Counted from the first letter of the stretch, positions 52,844 through 62,835 are shown. The stretch: DNA of 64,000 bases from an uncultured Kangiella sp. (GCA_947498625.1 CANMKR010000003.1:372001-436000), one strand, 5' to 3'. The notes: generated by a model not told the origin, from the sequence alone. Numbers and translations: made by a program.

Positions 52844-54686
52844 AAGCTTGAAGCTTGGTTTCAATATAACGATTAATTAATTTCTCTAAAACACTCAAAG
52901 GAACCGCGCCATTTTTTAACACTTGGTCGTGGAAATCTCTCAGATCAAATTTATCACCCAACGCTGCCTTGGCTTTTTCACGCAACTCTAATATTTTCAT
53001 CATGCCCACTTTATAAGCCGTTGCTTGGCCTGGCATCACAATATAACGCTCAATTTCAGAAACCACGTCACTTTCAGCCATACCCGTATTTTCTTGCATA
53101 TAATCAATAGCTTCTTCACGTGTCCAACGCTTAGCATGAATACCCGTATCAACCACCAAGCGAACCGCTCTAAATAACTCTGCTTGTAATCGACCAATGT
53201 TATCGTAAGGATTATTCTGGAAACCTAACTCCCAAGCTAAGCGCTCAGTATATAAAGCCCAACCTTCAGAATAAGCTGTGAACAATGAGAAGTTCCTGAA
53301 AATAGGCATATCTTCAAGCTCTTGGGTTATCGCAATTTGGAAATGATGACCAGGAACTGCCTCATGATAGGCCAAAGTTCTCATGCCATATTTTGGGGTA
53401 GCTTTAATATCATATAAATTGGCATAAAAGATTCCTGGGCGAGAACCATCCAAAGATGGCCCTTGATAATAAGCACCAGGTGAAGTTTTTTCTTTAAATA
53501 ACGGAATACGTTTTACTTCGACAGAAGCCTTTGGTTTAACTCTAAAAGCTGAATCCAAACCACCGCTAATTTCATCTATCATCACTTGATAATCGTCTAA
53601 GATTTGCTGACGACCTTCATCAGTATCTGGATAATAAAATCTTGAATCGTCCGATAAGGTTTTCATTGCCGAAGTAAAGCCAACAGAAACATCAAAGCCT
53701 TCATTGCTCAAAATATCAAGGATCTCAGCCTGTATTCTTTGTACTTCTGAGACGCCGGTATTATGGATGTAATCCGCCGAGTAATCCGTAGTGGTAAATT
53801 GCTTTAAGGCGTATTTATAAGCTTCACCGCCATCCGGCAATTTCCAGATCCCATCGTCAGTAGTAGCGTTATCATCTAATGATGAAAAGTAGCTAATAAA
53901 GCCATTGTAAGCACGGTGTACATCATCTTTAATTACTGCTTTAGCTTTGGCAAGAACCTCATCTTTTTCTGCGTTTTCGATATCCACTTTTTCTAACTTT
54001 TTAGCTAAAGACGCATATAAAATATTTTCTTCAATAGGCTGCTCAACAAAAGCATTCATCTCATCCAAAACTCGTTTAATCACAAACTTTGGCGGAACCA
54101 CCCCCATACTGGTGCGTAATTTTATACCTTCCAGAATTTGCTCAAACTTAGTATCAACCTTGCTTAAACGAGTGACATAATCTTCCGCATCGCGTAATGA
54201 GTTAACTTGATGCTGCGCATCCATAAAGCTAGGGAAATTTGATTGAGCACCAAAAAGTTGATTGACCGGATAGTTGTGATAACGGAATTTTTCGCCATCA
54301 ACGTCTTGTTGCAACAAGTAAACCATCAGCTCTTTGGACAATTTTTGCCCTTCGGTTAAATCCGAATCCTCATAGCTTTTTAGTATTTCTAGATTTTTCT
54401 TGGTTTTTTCAAAACCTTTATTGCCCGCTTCAATACTTGCGTCATCTAAATCATCTTGATGACCTTTGATGCCAAATTGCTCTAGCACTCTCAAACTAGA
54501 TAAAGTTTCTGGGCTGTCTTCAATAAAGCTAATCGCCACACGATTAAAAAATACATCAATACTATCCGCCATGAACGGAAAGCCAAGAGGCTTATCTTTT
54601 TTGGCAGCCTGCCAAACCCATAAGCCCAATAAAGCAATTAGGATAAAGAGCAGAATAAAAAACCATTTAAATATTTTCTTAATCAT
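52842..54686 (-). CDS. DUF885 family membrane-anchored putative metallopeptidase
   Basis: 614 residues with one N-terminal membrane span (about 5-25) and a long helical body. The metal motif HEAVPGHHFQ (HExxxGHH type) lies near residue 435, with a downstream EGWALYTERLA (Glu ligand) and PGQATAYKVG. This is the DUF885 hallmark set, distantly related to M32/M3 peptidases. It probably hydrolyses peptides on the periplasmic side. Monocistronic. Confidence 0.88.
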   Translation of the reverse strand: MIKKIFKWFFILLFILIALLGLWVWQAAKKDKPLGFPFMADSIDVFFNRVAISFIEDSPETLSSLRVLEQFGIKGHQDDLDDASIEAGNKGFEKTKKNLEILKSYEDSDLTEGQKLSKELMVYLLQQDVDGEKFRYHNYPVNQLFGAQSNFPSFMDAQHQVNSLRDAEDYVTRLSKVDTKFEQILEGIKLRTSMGVVPPKFVIKRVLDEMNAFVEQPIEENILYASLAKKLEKVDIENAEKDEVLAKAKAVIKDDVHRAYNGFISYFSSLDDNATTDDGIWKLPDGGEAYKYALKQFTTTDYSADYIHNTGVSEVQRIQAEILDILSNEGFDVSVGFTSAMKTLSDDSRFYYPDTDEGRQQILDDYQVMIDEISGGLDSAFRVKPKASVEVKRIPLFKEKTSPGAYYQGPSLDGSRPGIFYANLYDIKATPKYGMRTLAYHEAVPGHHFQIAITQELEDMPIFRNFSLFTAYSEGWALYTERLAWELGFQNNPYDNIGRLQAELFRAVRLVVDTGIHAKRWTREEAIDYMQENTGMAESDVVSEIERYIVMPGQATAYKVGMMKILELREKAKAALGDKFDLRDFHDQVLKNGAVPLSVLEKLINRYIETKLQA

Positions 54687-54800
54687 AATGTGTATTTGTC
54701 ATTAAAAAATTAGTCACAGCATAGCTAAGATCAAGCCATTAGCACAGACTATTTTTGTGACAAAGTTTTACTACTTAACTAATGCAGGTGTTTAGTACTT

Positions 54801-54830
54801 AAAAAAGCGGTAAGCTAGTCTTAGTAGCTT
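54801..54830 (-). terminator. Terminator overlapping the DUF11-gene stop
   Basis: Minus strand: AAGCTA-N7-TAGCTT hairpin with a T6 run shortly after. The stem includes the last codons of the gene. Confidence 0.65.
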
Positions 54831-56572
54831 GCAGGATCAGTTGCTGCTGTGACTGGTACGTTAATTATGACGGTTTGGCCATTATCAATATCTAATACTA
54901 TATCGACTTGCTGTCCTGTAACACTGATTGAAGTACATGCAGAAGCAACAGAGCACGATACTGAGCCAATGGTAAACCCATCTGGAATAAGGTCCGAGAT
55001 TAAAGCGCTAGCTATATTGGCTGGACCACTATTTGAGATAGAAATTTGATAGGTTGATGATTGACCAGGCGTATAATTCAAAGAACTATCATCTTTTGTA
55101 ACACTCAAATCTGCCGCACAAGGATATAAGATATTTTCTGAAGTATCAGAACCCGTTGTTCCAGGAGTGGAGCCAAAGGTCTCCCCTCGAGTCGTGGTAG
55201 TACCATTATTACCACTAGCAACCGATACGTTTGGAGTTCCAGCCCCAGATGAGTAAATCACATAGCCACCAGCCCCGCCGCCGCCAGGACCATGCATAGC
55301 ATTAGCCCCAGAGTTACCAGCCCAGGCATCGCCTCCATCACCGCCAACGGCTGAAACAGTAATCCCCGTGAGACCGCTTGTTGCAATGATAACCGCTGAG
55401 CCAGCTGCTCCAGCACCACCGGCGCCATCGTTGCTTGGTGAAGTGGTACCATCAGCGCCATCGATATTAATCGTAAAAGAACCGCTAACAACATTACTTC
55501 TAATAATCGCAATACCGCCACCATTTCCGCCATGAGGGGAGTTCGCATTATTGGCTAATCCTGCTCCGCCACCGCCGCCAAACACCACGCGCGCTTGAGT
55601 AGCTGGAAAGGTACCGCCTCCTAAGCCTCCGACATTTTCGGTAACAGGATCTTGGTTCCAACCAGCACCGCCTTGACCTCCTTGGCCAAAGTTACCACCA
55701 CCACCACCGGCTGAATCATTACCATTATTCCACTCATTACCGCCGCCGCCAGCGTTACCTGGGGCTCCCCGAGCGTAATCACCGGCAGGGTAACCATCTG
55801 CAGTAGAGGCTCCGTTAGTATCAATCACTGACGTTCCGTTAAAAACAAATTGGGGTGTACCGGCGATTCCTTCGCCTTTGCTTGCGTGACGTATTCTGCT
55901 TGAAGCAGCAGTATTAGTAGCATCATTAGCTACATAGTCTTGCCTCTGGGTAGCATTAGTAGCGACACCTGTGGCCCTGTAAGCACCACCTCGGAAGCCT
56001 AAACCTTCAAGATCAATGGTAGCCCCTCCGCCAGTAACAGTGTCAACCACATCTACCACAAATACTCCACCGGTTACACCATCCCAAGCCGAGGCCGTCA
56101 AAGTGCCGCTAAAAGTTACATCTTGATACTGAGGCACTCGTATGACTTGATAAGTTTTCTGTCCGGCTGATAATGTAGCGGCACTTAAATTGTAAGAGTT
56201 AACTAATCCATCATTTAAGGTAATAGCAGAACCAGCAACAGAAGCCACGCTAGCAAACTCATACAAGCCAGTACTGTTTACAGCAGTAAAACCTCGACCT
56301 GAGGCTCCATCCCCATAACTAATAGAATTACTACTATTAATCGATGCATCCTGATTCTGAATCACTAAAACCAAATCGCCACTTGCTAGACCTGCAGTTG
56401 AGTTAAGACTTATATTAGTCGCTCCAGAGCTCACACTGGAAATAGGTTCATAGTAATTATTAACCACTCCAGAGATAGTAGGACTGCCATCAGTGCCAGG
56501 CGCAGCACAAAAAGCTGCGTTAATTTTATCGCTGATAAAAAAAGCGAATAGTAAGAATAAGAACTTCGGCAT
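54821..56572 (-). CDS. Secreted Gly-rich protein with a shortened C-terminal DUF11 domain
   Basis: 583 residues. Signal peptide ends KINA; a strand-rich N-terminal part with NSTAGLASGDLVLVIQNQ (about 55-150) follows; residues about 265-460 are strongly Gly/Asn-rich (GGGGNEW, GGGGGNFGQGG, FGGGGGAGLA); and the end is a DUF11-type repeat starting AADLSVTKDDSSLNYTPGQ. DUF11 repeats normally continue about 20 more residues after the final strand; here the stop follows ATDPASY, inside a terminator stem. Probably a surface or secreted adhesive protein. No sorting signal is seen. Confidence 0.75.
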   Translation of the reverse strand: MPKFLFLLFAFFISDKINAAFCAAPGTDGSPTISGVVNNYYEPISSVSSGATNISLNSTAGLASGDLVLVIQNQDASINSSNSISYGDGASGRGFTAVNSTGLYEFASVASVAGSAITLNDGLVNSYNLSAATLSAGQKTYQVIRVPQYQDVTFSGTLTASAWDGVTGGVFVVDVVDTVTGGGATIDLEGLGFRGGAYRATGVATNATQRQDYVANDATNTAASSRIRHASKGEGIAGTPQFVFNGTSVIDTNGASTADGYPAGDYARGAPGNAGGGGNEWNNGNDSAGGGGGNFGQGGQGGAGWNQDPVTENVGGLGGGTFPATQARVVFGGGGGAGLANNANSPHGGNGGGIAIIRSNVVSGSFTINIDGADGTTSPSNDGAGGAGAAGSAVIIATSGLTGITVSAVGGDGGDAWAGNSGANAMHGPGGGGAGGYVIYSSGAGTPNVSVASGNNGTTTTRGETFGSTPGTTGSDTSENILYPCAADLSVTKDDSSLNYTPGQSSTYQISISNSGPANIASALISDLIPDGFTIGSVSCSVASACTSISVTGQQVDIVLDIDNGQTVIINVPVTAATDPASY

Positions 56573-56647
56573 AATATGATTAAATATAGGTTTGCCGAAT
56601 TTTAATATATATTCGCATAAAATACCGTAAACAATTGTAAAAATAAA

Positions 56648-57244
56648 CTAGTCATCAAAGCGTGTACTGTAATTTTTAGGTTTAGTGATATCTAATTGAT
56701 AACAGGTTTCATCTCGTGCTAAATACTTAATTTCAAAGTGAGTTCGTTTGGAGTTTTTATCCACTTCAAAATCCTCAAAAGGCAATTGCCAAAGCTGTTT
56801 CGCCTGTTCTATAGCTTCAGTAAAGTAATCATGGATATTAGTCGCTAAAGTAACTTTTGCACCTGGCTTCATTCTTGATAGTAGAAATTCAAAAAAAGGC
56901 ATATTTAACCAGCGTTGCGAGGCACTTTTCGGTTCTGGATTGGGGTAAAGTAAAAATACCCCATCCAATGATTCTGGTGGCAATGCATGCACAACCCACG
57001 GGATAGCATCCGCATGCACAGGTGTTAAATTATCCAAGGGTTGTTGCGCGCAACGTTTAGCAAAACCTTCAAATTTAACTCGAGTTCTTTCAATAGCAAT
57101 TAACTGCTTATCAGGGTTCGCTTGTGCAAACTGGATAGCATGTAAACCTCGACCAGCACCAATCTCTAAATAACAATTATTCGATAGCTCAGGCTGAACA
57201 AAATCACGAGGTTCAAAAAGCTTTTCAGGTTTAAATTGACGCAT
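56648..57244 (-). CDS. TrmB-related SAM-dependent methyltransferase
   Basis: 198 residues. SAM motif LEIGAGRGLHAIQFAQANP, then IAIERTRVKF and VFLLYPNPEPKSASQRW, with FFEFLLSRMKPGAKVTLATN. The arrangement is TrmB-like (tRNA m7G46), but the family PDPWxKxRHxKRR box is replaced by YPNPEPKSASQRW, so it may be a paralogue with another target. The ATG lies 7 bp after the radA stop, so it is cotranscribed with radA. Confidence 0.72.
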   Translation of the reverse strand: MRQFKPEKLFEPRDFVQPELSNNCYLEIGAGRGLHAIQFAQANPDKQLIAIERTRVKFEGFAKRCAQQPLDNLTPVHADAIPWVVHALPPESLDGVFLLYPNPEPKSASQRWLNMPFFEFLLSRMKPGAKVTLATNIHDYFTEAIEQAKQLWQLPFEDFEVDKNSKRTHFEIKYLARDETCYQLDITKPKNYSTRFDD

Positions 57245-57251
57245 AATGATA

Positions 57252-58616
57252 TTAAAGCAGCCCTAAGACTTCTTCCATCCGACTAACGCCATGCACTTGC
57301 AAACCTTTTATCGGTTTCGAAGGTACATTGCCTTGCGGAACTATAGCTTTTTTAAAGCCATGTTTAACTGCTTCATTTAATCTTTCTTGGCCATTAGGAA
57401 CTGGACGTATTTCTCCGGCTAAGCCAATCTCACCAAAAATAACTTGGTGTTGCTCCAAAGGTCGATTGCGTAGACTCGAAATAATAGCTGCTATTAAAGC
57501 TAAATCTGCGGAGGTTTCCATAACTCGAACACCACCAACTACATTGGCAAACACATCTTGATCAAAAGTAGCGATACCGCCATGACGATTCAAAACCGCC
57601 AATAACATAGCAATACGTTGATGATCTAAACCTACCGCAATGCGTTTTGGTTGTGGTGCATGGGAAGAATCTACTAATGCTTGAATCTCCACCAGCATTG
57701 GACGAGTACCTTCCCAAGTGGCCATGACTGCACTACCAGCAACTGGGTCTTGATATTTCGATAAGAAAATTGCCGATGGGTTTTTGACTTGCTTGAGACC
57801 CGTACCGGTCATAGCAAATACGCCAAGCTCGTTAACCGCACCAAATCGATTTTTAACTGCTCGTAATAAACGCAAACGCCCATCACGCTCACCTTCAAAA
57901 TATAAAACGGCATCCACCATATGCTCAAGCACTCTTGGTCCAGCTAAGGCGCCATCTTTGGTCACATGCCCTACCACTAATAAAGTGGTTCCTGTTTGTT
58001 TAGCAAAACGAACCAGTTGCGCCGCCGACTCTCTGACTTGCGCTACCCCGCCCGGTGCTGACTGTAAGATTTCGGTATAGATGGTTTGAATCGAATCAAC
58101 TACCATGACTTTAGGTTTTAGCAACAAAGCTTGTGCGGTGATGTTTTCAACTTGAGTTTCCGTCAGCAAATCAAATTCACCCGTTGCCAGCCCAAGCCGT
58201 TGGGCGCGCATGGTTACTTGTTGCATAGATTCTTCGCCGGTGACATATAGCACTGAATCTGTTTCGCTAATTTTGCATAAACTTTGCAATAAAATAGTCG
58301 ACTTACCTATTCCAGGATCGCCGCCCATCAATACCACTGAGCCTGGAACTAACCCGCCACCCAAAACTCTATCAAGCTCGGTTAAACCTGAAGACATACG
58401 CGGCAACTCGGATAAATCCACTTTATCCATTCTCACCACTTTGGTTTTTGCACCCGCGTAACCTGTAAAACGTGAGCTTTTGCCACTCGCTGCTTTCTTG
58501 TCATCAAGATGTTCTATCAATGAATTCCAGGCTTTGCACTGACCGCATTGACCAGCCCATTGCGGGGTTTCTGCGCCACATTCTTGACAGACATAGATTG
58601 TTTTTGTCTTCGCCAC
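57252..58616 (-). CDS. radA: DNA repair protein RadA (Sms)
   Basis: 454 residues. N-terminal C4 zinc finger CQECGAETPQWAGQCGQC, a RecA-like core with Walker A GGDPGIGKST, the RadA-specific KNRFG (in AVKNRFGAVNELG), and a C-terminal Lon-protease-like domain. RadA drives branch migration in recombination. It is divergent from the DAHP synthase gene and followed by the TrmB-like gene. Confidence 0.96.
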   Translation of the reverse strand: MAKTKTIYVCQECGAETPQWAGQCGQCKAWNSLIEHLDDKKAASGKSSRFTGYAGAKTKVVRMDKVDLSELPRMSSGLTELDRVLGGGLVPGSVVLMGGDPGIGKSTILLQSLCKISETDSVLYVTGEESMQQVTMRAQRLGLATGEFDLLTETQVENITAQALLLKPKVMVVDSIQTIYTEILQSAPGGVAQVRESAAQLVRFAKQTGTTLLVVGHVTKDGALAGPRVLEHMVDAVLYFEGERDGRLRLLRAVKNRFGAVNELGVFAMTGTGLKQVKNPSAIFLSKYQDPVAGSAVMATWEGTRPMLVEIQALVDSSHAPQPKRIAVGLDHQRIAMLLAVLNRHGGIATFDQDVFANVVGGVRVMETSADLALIAAIISSLRNRPLEQHQVIFGEIGLAGEIRPVPNGQERLNEAVKHGFKKAIVPQGNVPSKPIKGLQVHGVSRMEEVLGLL

Positions 58617-58707
58617 TTTTTATAAATACTTTGTTATTCGATAGTCTGCCCCTATATTATGGGATAGAATCTTATTAATGAAGCTTTAGAGCAAACTATT
58701 TCAAACC

Positions 58708-60078
58708 ATGGGTAAAAACCAAACAGCTGATTGGCAACCCGACAGCTGGAAGCAAAAACCTGTTAGTCAGCAGATTAACTATGGTGATCAAGAAGCGTTA
58801 TCAGATGCAATTGAGGAGTTGCGTCAATTACCGCCATTGGTTTCTGCCATTGAAGTGGATAATCTCAAAGCACAAATTGCACTCGCACAAGAAGGTAAGC
58901 AATTTATTTTACAAGGCGGCGACTGCGCCGAATCTTTTGCAGACTGCAATGCCGAATCCATCTCTAAAAAAGTTCGCTTGATGGTTAACCTGAGCTTATT
59001 GCTCAGCCAGAAACTTAAGAAACCTATCAGTCGCATTGGCAGAATTGCCGGTCAATATGCAAAGCCCCGCTCGCAACTGATGGAAACCATACTGGATGAA
59101 AGCTTGCCTAGTTATCGCGGCGATCTGGTAAATCATATCCATTTTTCTGAGTCAGCTCGCACGCCTGATCCAAAACGGATGTTACAAGGCTACAGTTACG
59201 CTTCATTGACGTTGAATTATATTCGTTCCATGTTGGAGTCTGATCTCGACCAGATTTATCAGCTAGAGCAAGAAACTGAAAGCTTACGCAACCTAAAGCA
59301 ATCGAAACAACTGCATCAAAGCCTACGCCAATTCCAAGAAATGGCGCAAATGTTCCATACCTTTAATGGTTCGCAACCTATTACTAAAAGCCTGATGGAG
59401 TTTTATACCAGCCATGAAGCTTTACACTTACACTATGAACAAGCTCTTACCCGTCAAGATAACAATGGCCAATGGTATAACTTATCCACCCACTTCCCAT
59501 GGGTGGGTATGCGCACAGCTTCAGCAAACAGTGCCCATATAGAATACTTGCGCGGCATTTCCAATCCAGTAGCGATAAAAGTTGGTCCACAAATAGAACC
59601 GGAGCAACTGGTTAGTTTATGCAAAACGCTGAACCCCGAGAATGAAGCTGGTCGACTCACCTTAATTCACCGCTTTGGTCACCAAGAGATAGCTAAAAAG
59701 CTGCCAGCATTGATTCGAGCTATTCAAGCGGCAAAGATACGAGTCTTATGGTGTTGCGATCCCATGCATGGCAATGGCCGCCTAACCAGCCAAGGCATAA
59801 AAACTCGTGATTATGCCGATATTGAATCTGAGCTATCACAAGCCATGCTCATTCACGCCCAAGAAGGCTCTATTTTAGGCGGATTACATCTGGAAATGAC
59901 CGCAGAAGCGGTTATGGAATGTACCGGTAGCAGTTATCAGGTGGCTGAAACGGAATTAAACCAAGCCTATACCAGTTTAGTCGACCCAAGGCTAAATATG
60001 AGCCAAGCATTTGAATTAATTGATAATCTTGACAATTCTATACAAAGAAACTCTAAAATTCGCCAACTCAAGTATTGA
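58708..60078 (+). CDS. Class II 3-deoxy-7-phosphoheptulonate synthase
   Basis: 456 residues matching the type II (plant-like) DAHP synthase: WQPDSWKQKPVSQQ at the start, the metal cysteine in LQGGDCAESFADC, ISRIGRIAGQYAKPRS and a C-terminal DPMHGNGRL with LGGLHLEMTAEAVMECTG. It joins PEP and erythrose-4-phosphate in the first shikimate step. Type II enzymes are normal outside enterics. No other aro gene is adjacent. Confidence 0.94.
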   Translation: MGKNQTADWQPDSWKQKPVSQQINYGDQEALSDAIEELRQLPPLVSAIEVDNLKAQIALAQEGKQFILQGGDCAESFADCNAESISKKVRLMVNLSLLLSQKLKKPISRIGRIAGQYAKPRSQLMETILDESLPSYRGDLVNHIHFSESARTPDPKRMLQGYSYASLTLNYIRSMLESDLDQIYQLEQETESLRNLKQSKQLHQSLRQFQEMAQMFHTFNGSQPITKSLMEFYTSHEALHLHYEQALTRQDNNGQWYNLSTHFPWVGMRTASANSAHIEYLRGISNPVAIKVGPQIEPEQLVSLCKTLNPENEAGRLTLIHRFGHQEIAKKLPALIRAIQAAKIRVLWCCDPMHGNGRLTSQGIKTRDYADIESELSQAMLIHAQEGSILGGLHLEMTAEAVMECTGSSYQVAETELNQAYTSLVDPRLNMSQAFELIDNLDNSIQRNSKIRQLKY

Positions 60079-60185
60079 TTTAATCTAGCTAATTACTCTA
60101 TATTGTGTGGTGCTCAAAAAGATTTATTGAGCGTATCTATTGAATTAATCATTCACAGTATTTAAGGAAAGCTAGGGAGTTCAGT

Positions 60186-60515
60186 GTGAAAAGCTTAAGA
60201 ATTAATAATTTCCTATTGGTTCTACTGATTACGACAGCTGCTGTTATGGCTACGGATAAGTTATCCGCTGCTAGTGCTGGTTGTAAATCAACTTTTTATG
60301 CCGCTGACGAAAGCTACTACACTGCAAAATCTTCTGAAGAAATAAATGTGATTGCGCATGCTGAGCCAGACTTACCTGCTGTAACCGTTAGTCCTCAGCA
60401 AAAAAAGAAATCTAAATCGTCCACTAACTTCTTTTCATGGTTAACCAAAAGCCATACAATGCCAAGCCTACACTTTATAGAATTTATAGAGTTATTTGGC
60501 GATGACGAATCCTAG
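60186..60515 (+). CDS. Small exported hypothetical protein
   Basis: 109 residues starting at GTG, with AGGGAG 8 bp before it. An N-terminal hydrophobic segment (about 8-28) looks like a signal peptide or anchor; the rest is short, with a KKKSKSS basic stretch and FFSWLTKSH. No family recognised. The DUF2970 gene starts inside its last codons, so the pair is probably coupled. Confidence 0.55.
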   Translation: MKSLRINNFLLVLLITTAAVMATDKLSAASAGCKSTFYAADESYYTAKSSEEINVIAHAEPDLPAVTVSPQQKKKSKSSTNFFSWLTKSHTMPSLHFIEFIELFGDDES

Positions 60516-60753
60516 TTCAAACCCCGAAAAATCAGCCACCGAAAACAGCCCTGCTGAAAAACCTCCAGGCTTTTTATCCACGGTAAAAAGTGTCATGGGC
60601 GCAATGATTGGCGTCCAGAGCGAATCGCAAAGAGAAAAAGACTTCGAAAAAGCCGATCCGGTCAAATTGATTCTAGGTGGAATCATTTTCACAGTTGCTT
60701 TTATTTTTACGATTTTATTCTTTGTGAATAAGATTCTGGAAAGCGGAGCTTAA
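60502..60753 (+). CDS. DUF2970 family small membrane protein
   Basis: 83 residues: a polar N-terminus rich in Ser/Pro/Glu, the family core STVKSVMGAMIGVQSESQREKDFEKADP, and one C-terminal membrane span (about 58-78). A TTG two codons earlier is open, but ATG is preferred. DUF2970 has no known function. The start overlaps the end of the previous gene by 14 bp. Confidence 0.8.
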   Translation: MTNPSSNPEKSATENSPAEKPPGFLSTVKSVMGAMIGVQSESQREKDFEKADPVKLILGGIIFTVAFIFTILFFVNKILESGA

Positions 60754-60775
60754 TATTAGTTGTCAAAGCTAGGCG

Positions 60776-61615
60776 CTACTTCCTATTATAAATAGCCATC
60801 ACTTCTTGCGCGTTAGTTCTACCTTTGCCATCGCAAGAAATAAAACGCCTTACCGGGTAGGATTCAATCTTGCTCGCTTTTTCGTATATCATCCGCGCGA
60901 ATGGCGTATCATGGTTAGCAACCACAACGGGTACTCCTCTTTCGGCAAGGTGCGCCGCTTCAAGCGCTAAATCTCTTTGCTCATCTAATGAAAAATCTTG
61001 TTTGGCATAGCTAGTAAAGTTAGCCGTTAATGACCAAGGCAAATAAGGCGGATCACAGTAGATGACACTACCCTTACGAGAATGAGCCATTGTTTTTAGA
61101 AAGGGCTGGCATCGAAATTCAGCTTTTTGTGATTTTTGATAAAAAACTTCCATTTCCTGAGCAGGAAAATAAGGACGCTTGTAACGTCCAAAAGGAACAT
61201 TAAAACCACCGGAACGGTTATAACGGCATAAGCCATTATAGCCATGACGATTAAAATACAAGAATAAAGCAGAGCGCTCTTTACCAGCTTTCAATTGATT
61301 AAAATGTTCGCGTAATTGATAGAAATACTTTTCGTCATTCGTTTTTTCGGTAAAAAACTCTGAGCAATAATCAATAAACTCACTCTTACCTTTTTTTAAA
61401 TCGTTAAATAAATTGATGAGATCTGGATTAATATCCGAGAGTAAATAACGGTCATAATTTGTATTTAAGAACACTACGCCTGAACCAACAAATGGTTCAA
61501 TCAATTTTTTACCCGTAGGTAGTGCTTTTAGAATTCTAGGGAGCAATCGATATTTTCCACCAGCCCATTTAAGAAAGGGTCTTTGAAACTTTTCTGGGTT
61601 TTGCTTCATATTCAA
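60776..61615 (-). CDS. dam: DNA adenine methyltransferase Dam
   Basis: 279 residues, class D12 adenine-N6 methyltransferase. SAM motif FLKWAGGKYRLLP at the start and EPFVGSGVVFLN, catalytic DPPYLPWSLTANFTSY, and the target-recognition region between them. The order and the TANF block are those of Dam, which methylates GATC for mismatch repair and replication timing. The second Met (MKQNPEKF) is an equally good start. It is monocistronic here, away from aroKB-damX found in some relatives. Confidence 0.93.
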   Translation of the reverse strand: MNMKQNPEKFQRPFLKWAGGKYRLLPRILKALPTGKKLIEPFVGSGVVFLNTNYDRYLLSDINPDLINLFNDLKKGKSEFIDYCSEFFTEKTNDEKYFYQLREHFNQLKAGKERSALFLYFNRHGYNGLCRYNRSGGFNVPFGRYKRPYFPAQEMEVFYQKSQKAEFRCQPFLKTMAHSRKGSVIYCDPPYLPWSLTANFTSYAKQDFSLDEQRDLALEAAHLAERGVPVVVANHDTPFARMIYEKASKIESYPVRRFISCDGKGRTNAQEVMAIYNRK

Positions 61616-61697
61616 AGATGTTAATCTGGCTCAGAGTAGTAAACTGTTGCTAGTGTAACAAAACCGATCCAGATTAAAAGCCTTCAATAAGAATATT

Positions 61698-62312
61698 ATG
61701 AGTAAAGCGACCTTCTTGTTTGCCCACGGTGCTGGCGCAGATTCACAATCAGACTTTATGCTGCAAATGACAGGACTTATCCAAGCGGATGACATTGAAG
61801 TGATTCGATTTGACTTTCCTTATATGCTCAAAAGAAAACAGACGGGCAAAAAGTCACCGCCTGATCGGATGCCCAAACTTGAGTTGGCTTTCATGGAGCA
61901 AATAAAGAGCCTTTCAACGAAGCGATTGTTTATTGGTGGTAAATCGATGGGCGGCCGGGTTGCTACCTTGATCGCAGATAAACTTCCTGTGGCAGGAGTA
62001 ATTTGTTTTGGCTACCCTTTTCACCCTCCGGCTAAACCAGATAAGCTACGCACAGAACATTTACAGCATCTACAAAAGCCCACTTTGATTATTCAAGGAA
62101 CTCGAGATACCTTTGGTAAACCTCAAGAAGTTGCCAGTTATCAGCTTTCCAAATCAATAGATATACGCTGGATTGAAGATGGTAATCATAGTCTTGAAAC
62201 CTTAAAGCGCTCTACCCTTACCAGCCAAGCAGCATGGCAACTTTCAGCACAATACGCTCAAGACTTTATACGAGCGCGAGCAAAGTTATGTAAAAGCTCG
62301 CAAAAAGATTGA
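61698..62312 (+). CDS. Alpha/beta-hydrolase (KANL3/Tex30-like)
   Basis: 204 residues. Opening TFLFAHGAGADSQSDFM gives the oxyanion HGAG loop; the nucleophile elbow is GGKSMGGRV (Ser), with IIQGTRDTFG (Asp) and IEDGNHSLE (His). This matches the small KANL3/Tex30 dienelactone-hydrolase-like group. The substrate is unknown. Divergent from dam. Confidence 0.87.
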   Translation: MSKATFLFAHGAGADSQSDFMLQMTGLIQADDIEVIRFDFPYMLKRKQTGKKSPPDRMPKLELAFMEQIKSLSTKRLFIGGKSMGGRVATLIADKLPVAGVICFGYPFHPPAKPDKLRTEHLQHLQKPTLIIQGTRDTFGKPQEVASYQLSKSIDIRWIEDGNHSLETLKRSTLTSQAAWQLSAQYAQDFIRARAKLCKSSQKD

Positions 62313-62391
62313 AGTTTGTGGCAAACTGTTCCACAGTTAAATCCGTATTAGAAAACAATAAATTTACGCGTTTATTATAAAAAGGTTGATT

Positions 62392-62835
62392 ATGAAAAAA
62401 TCTATTATGAAAAGAATGCTCACCATTTTAAATATCTCAACCATCAGTCTACTGTTAGTTGCTTGTCCAAGCGAAAGCAACTCGGATAAGTCTGACAAAG
62501 CAGCAAGCTATGCAGCCACCGAAGATGGTTTAAAGTCGATGCATAATGAAATATACGAATTGATTAAAGATAAGAGCTGTCAGCAAGATTCTGATTGTGC
62601 GATTGTTGGGCTAGGCGCGCGCGCTTGCGGCGGACCAGATAGTTATGCGGTTTACTCGAAAGCGAACATAGACGCAGAGCAACTTGAGAGCATGACCAAA
62701 CAACTAGAAAGCCTGCATAAAACTTATAACCAAGAAAATCAAATCATGAGCATTTGTATGATGGAACCAAAGCCAGGCTTTGCTTGCATTAACAATCAGT
62801 GTAAGACCAAAGCGGTATCTAACTTAATTCAATAG
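62392..62835 (+). CDS. Hypothetical Cys-containing lipoprotein
   Basis: 147 residues. Lipobox LLVAC after a basic start. The mature part has Cys in KSCQQDSDCAIVG, RACGGPD, SICMMEP and FACINNQCKTK, probably disulfide-bonded in the periplasm. A TTG two codons upstream is open; the ATG with AAGG upstream is used. Similar short DSDC.IV...CGGP lipoproteins occur widely, without known function. It overlaps bioD by 12 bp at the ends. Confidence 0.7.
   Translation: MKKSIMKRMLTILNISTISLLLVACPSESNSDKSDKAASYAATEDGLKSMHNEIYELIKDKSCQQDSDCAIVGLGARACGGPDSYAVYSKANIDAEQLESMTKQLESLHKTYNQENQIMSICMMEPKPGFACINNQCKTKAVSNLIQ

Noticed and set aside
55258-55824. Alternative leftward proteins inside the Gly-rich gene
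   Set aside because: They come from the biased Gly codons in another frame and have no start signal or family features.
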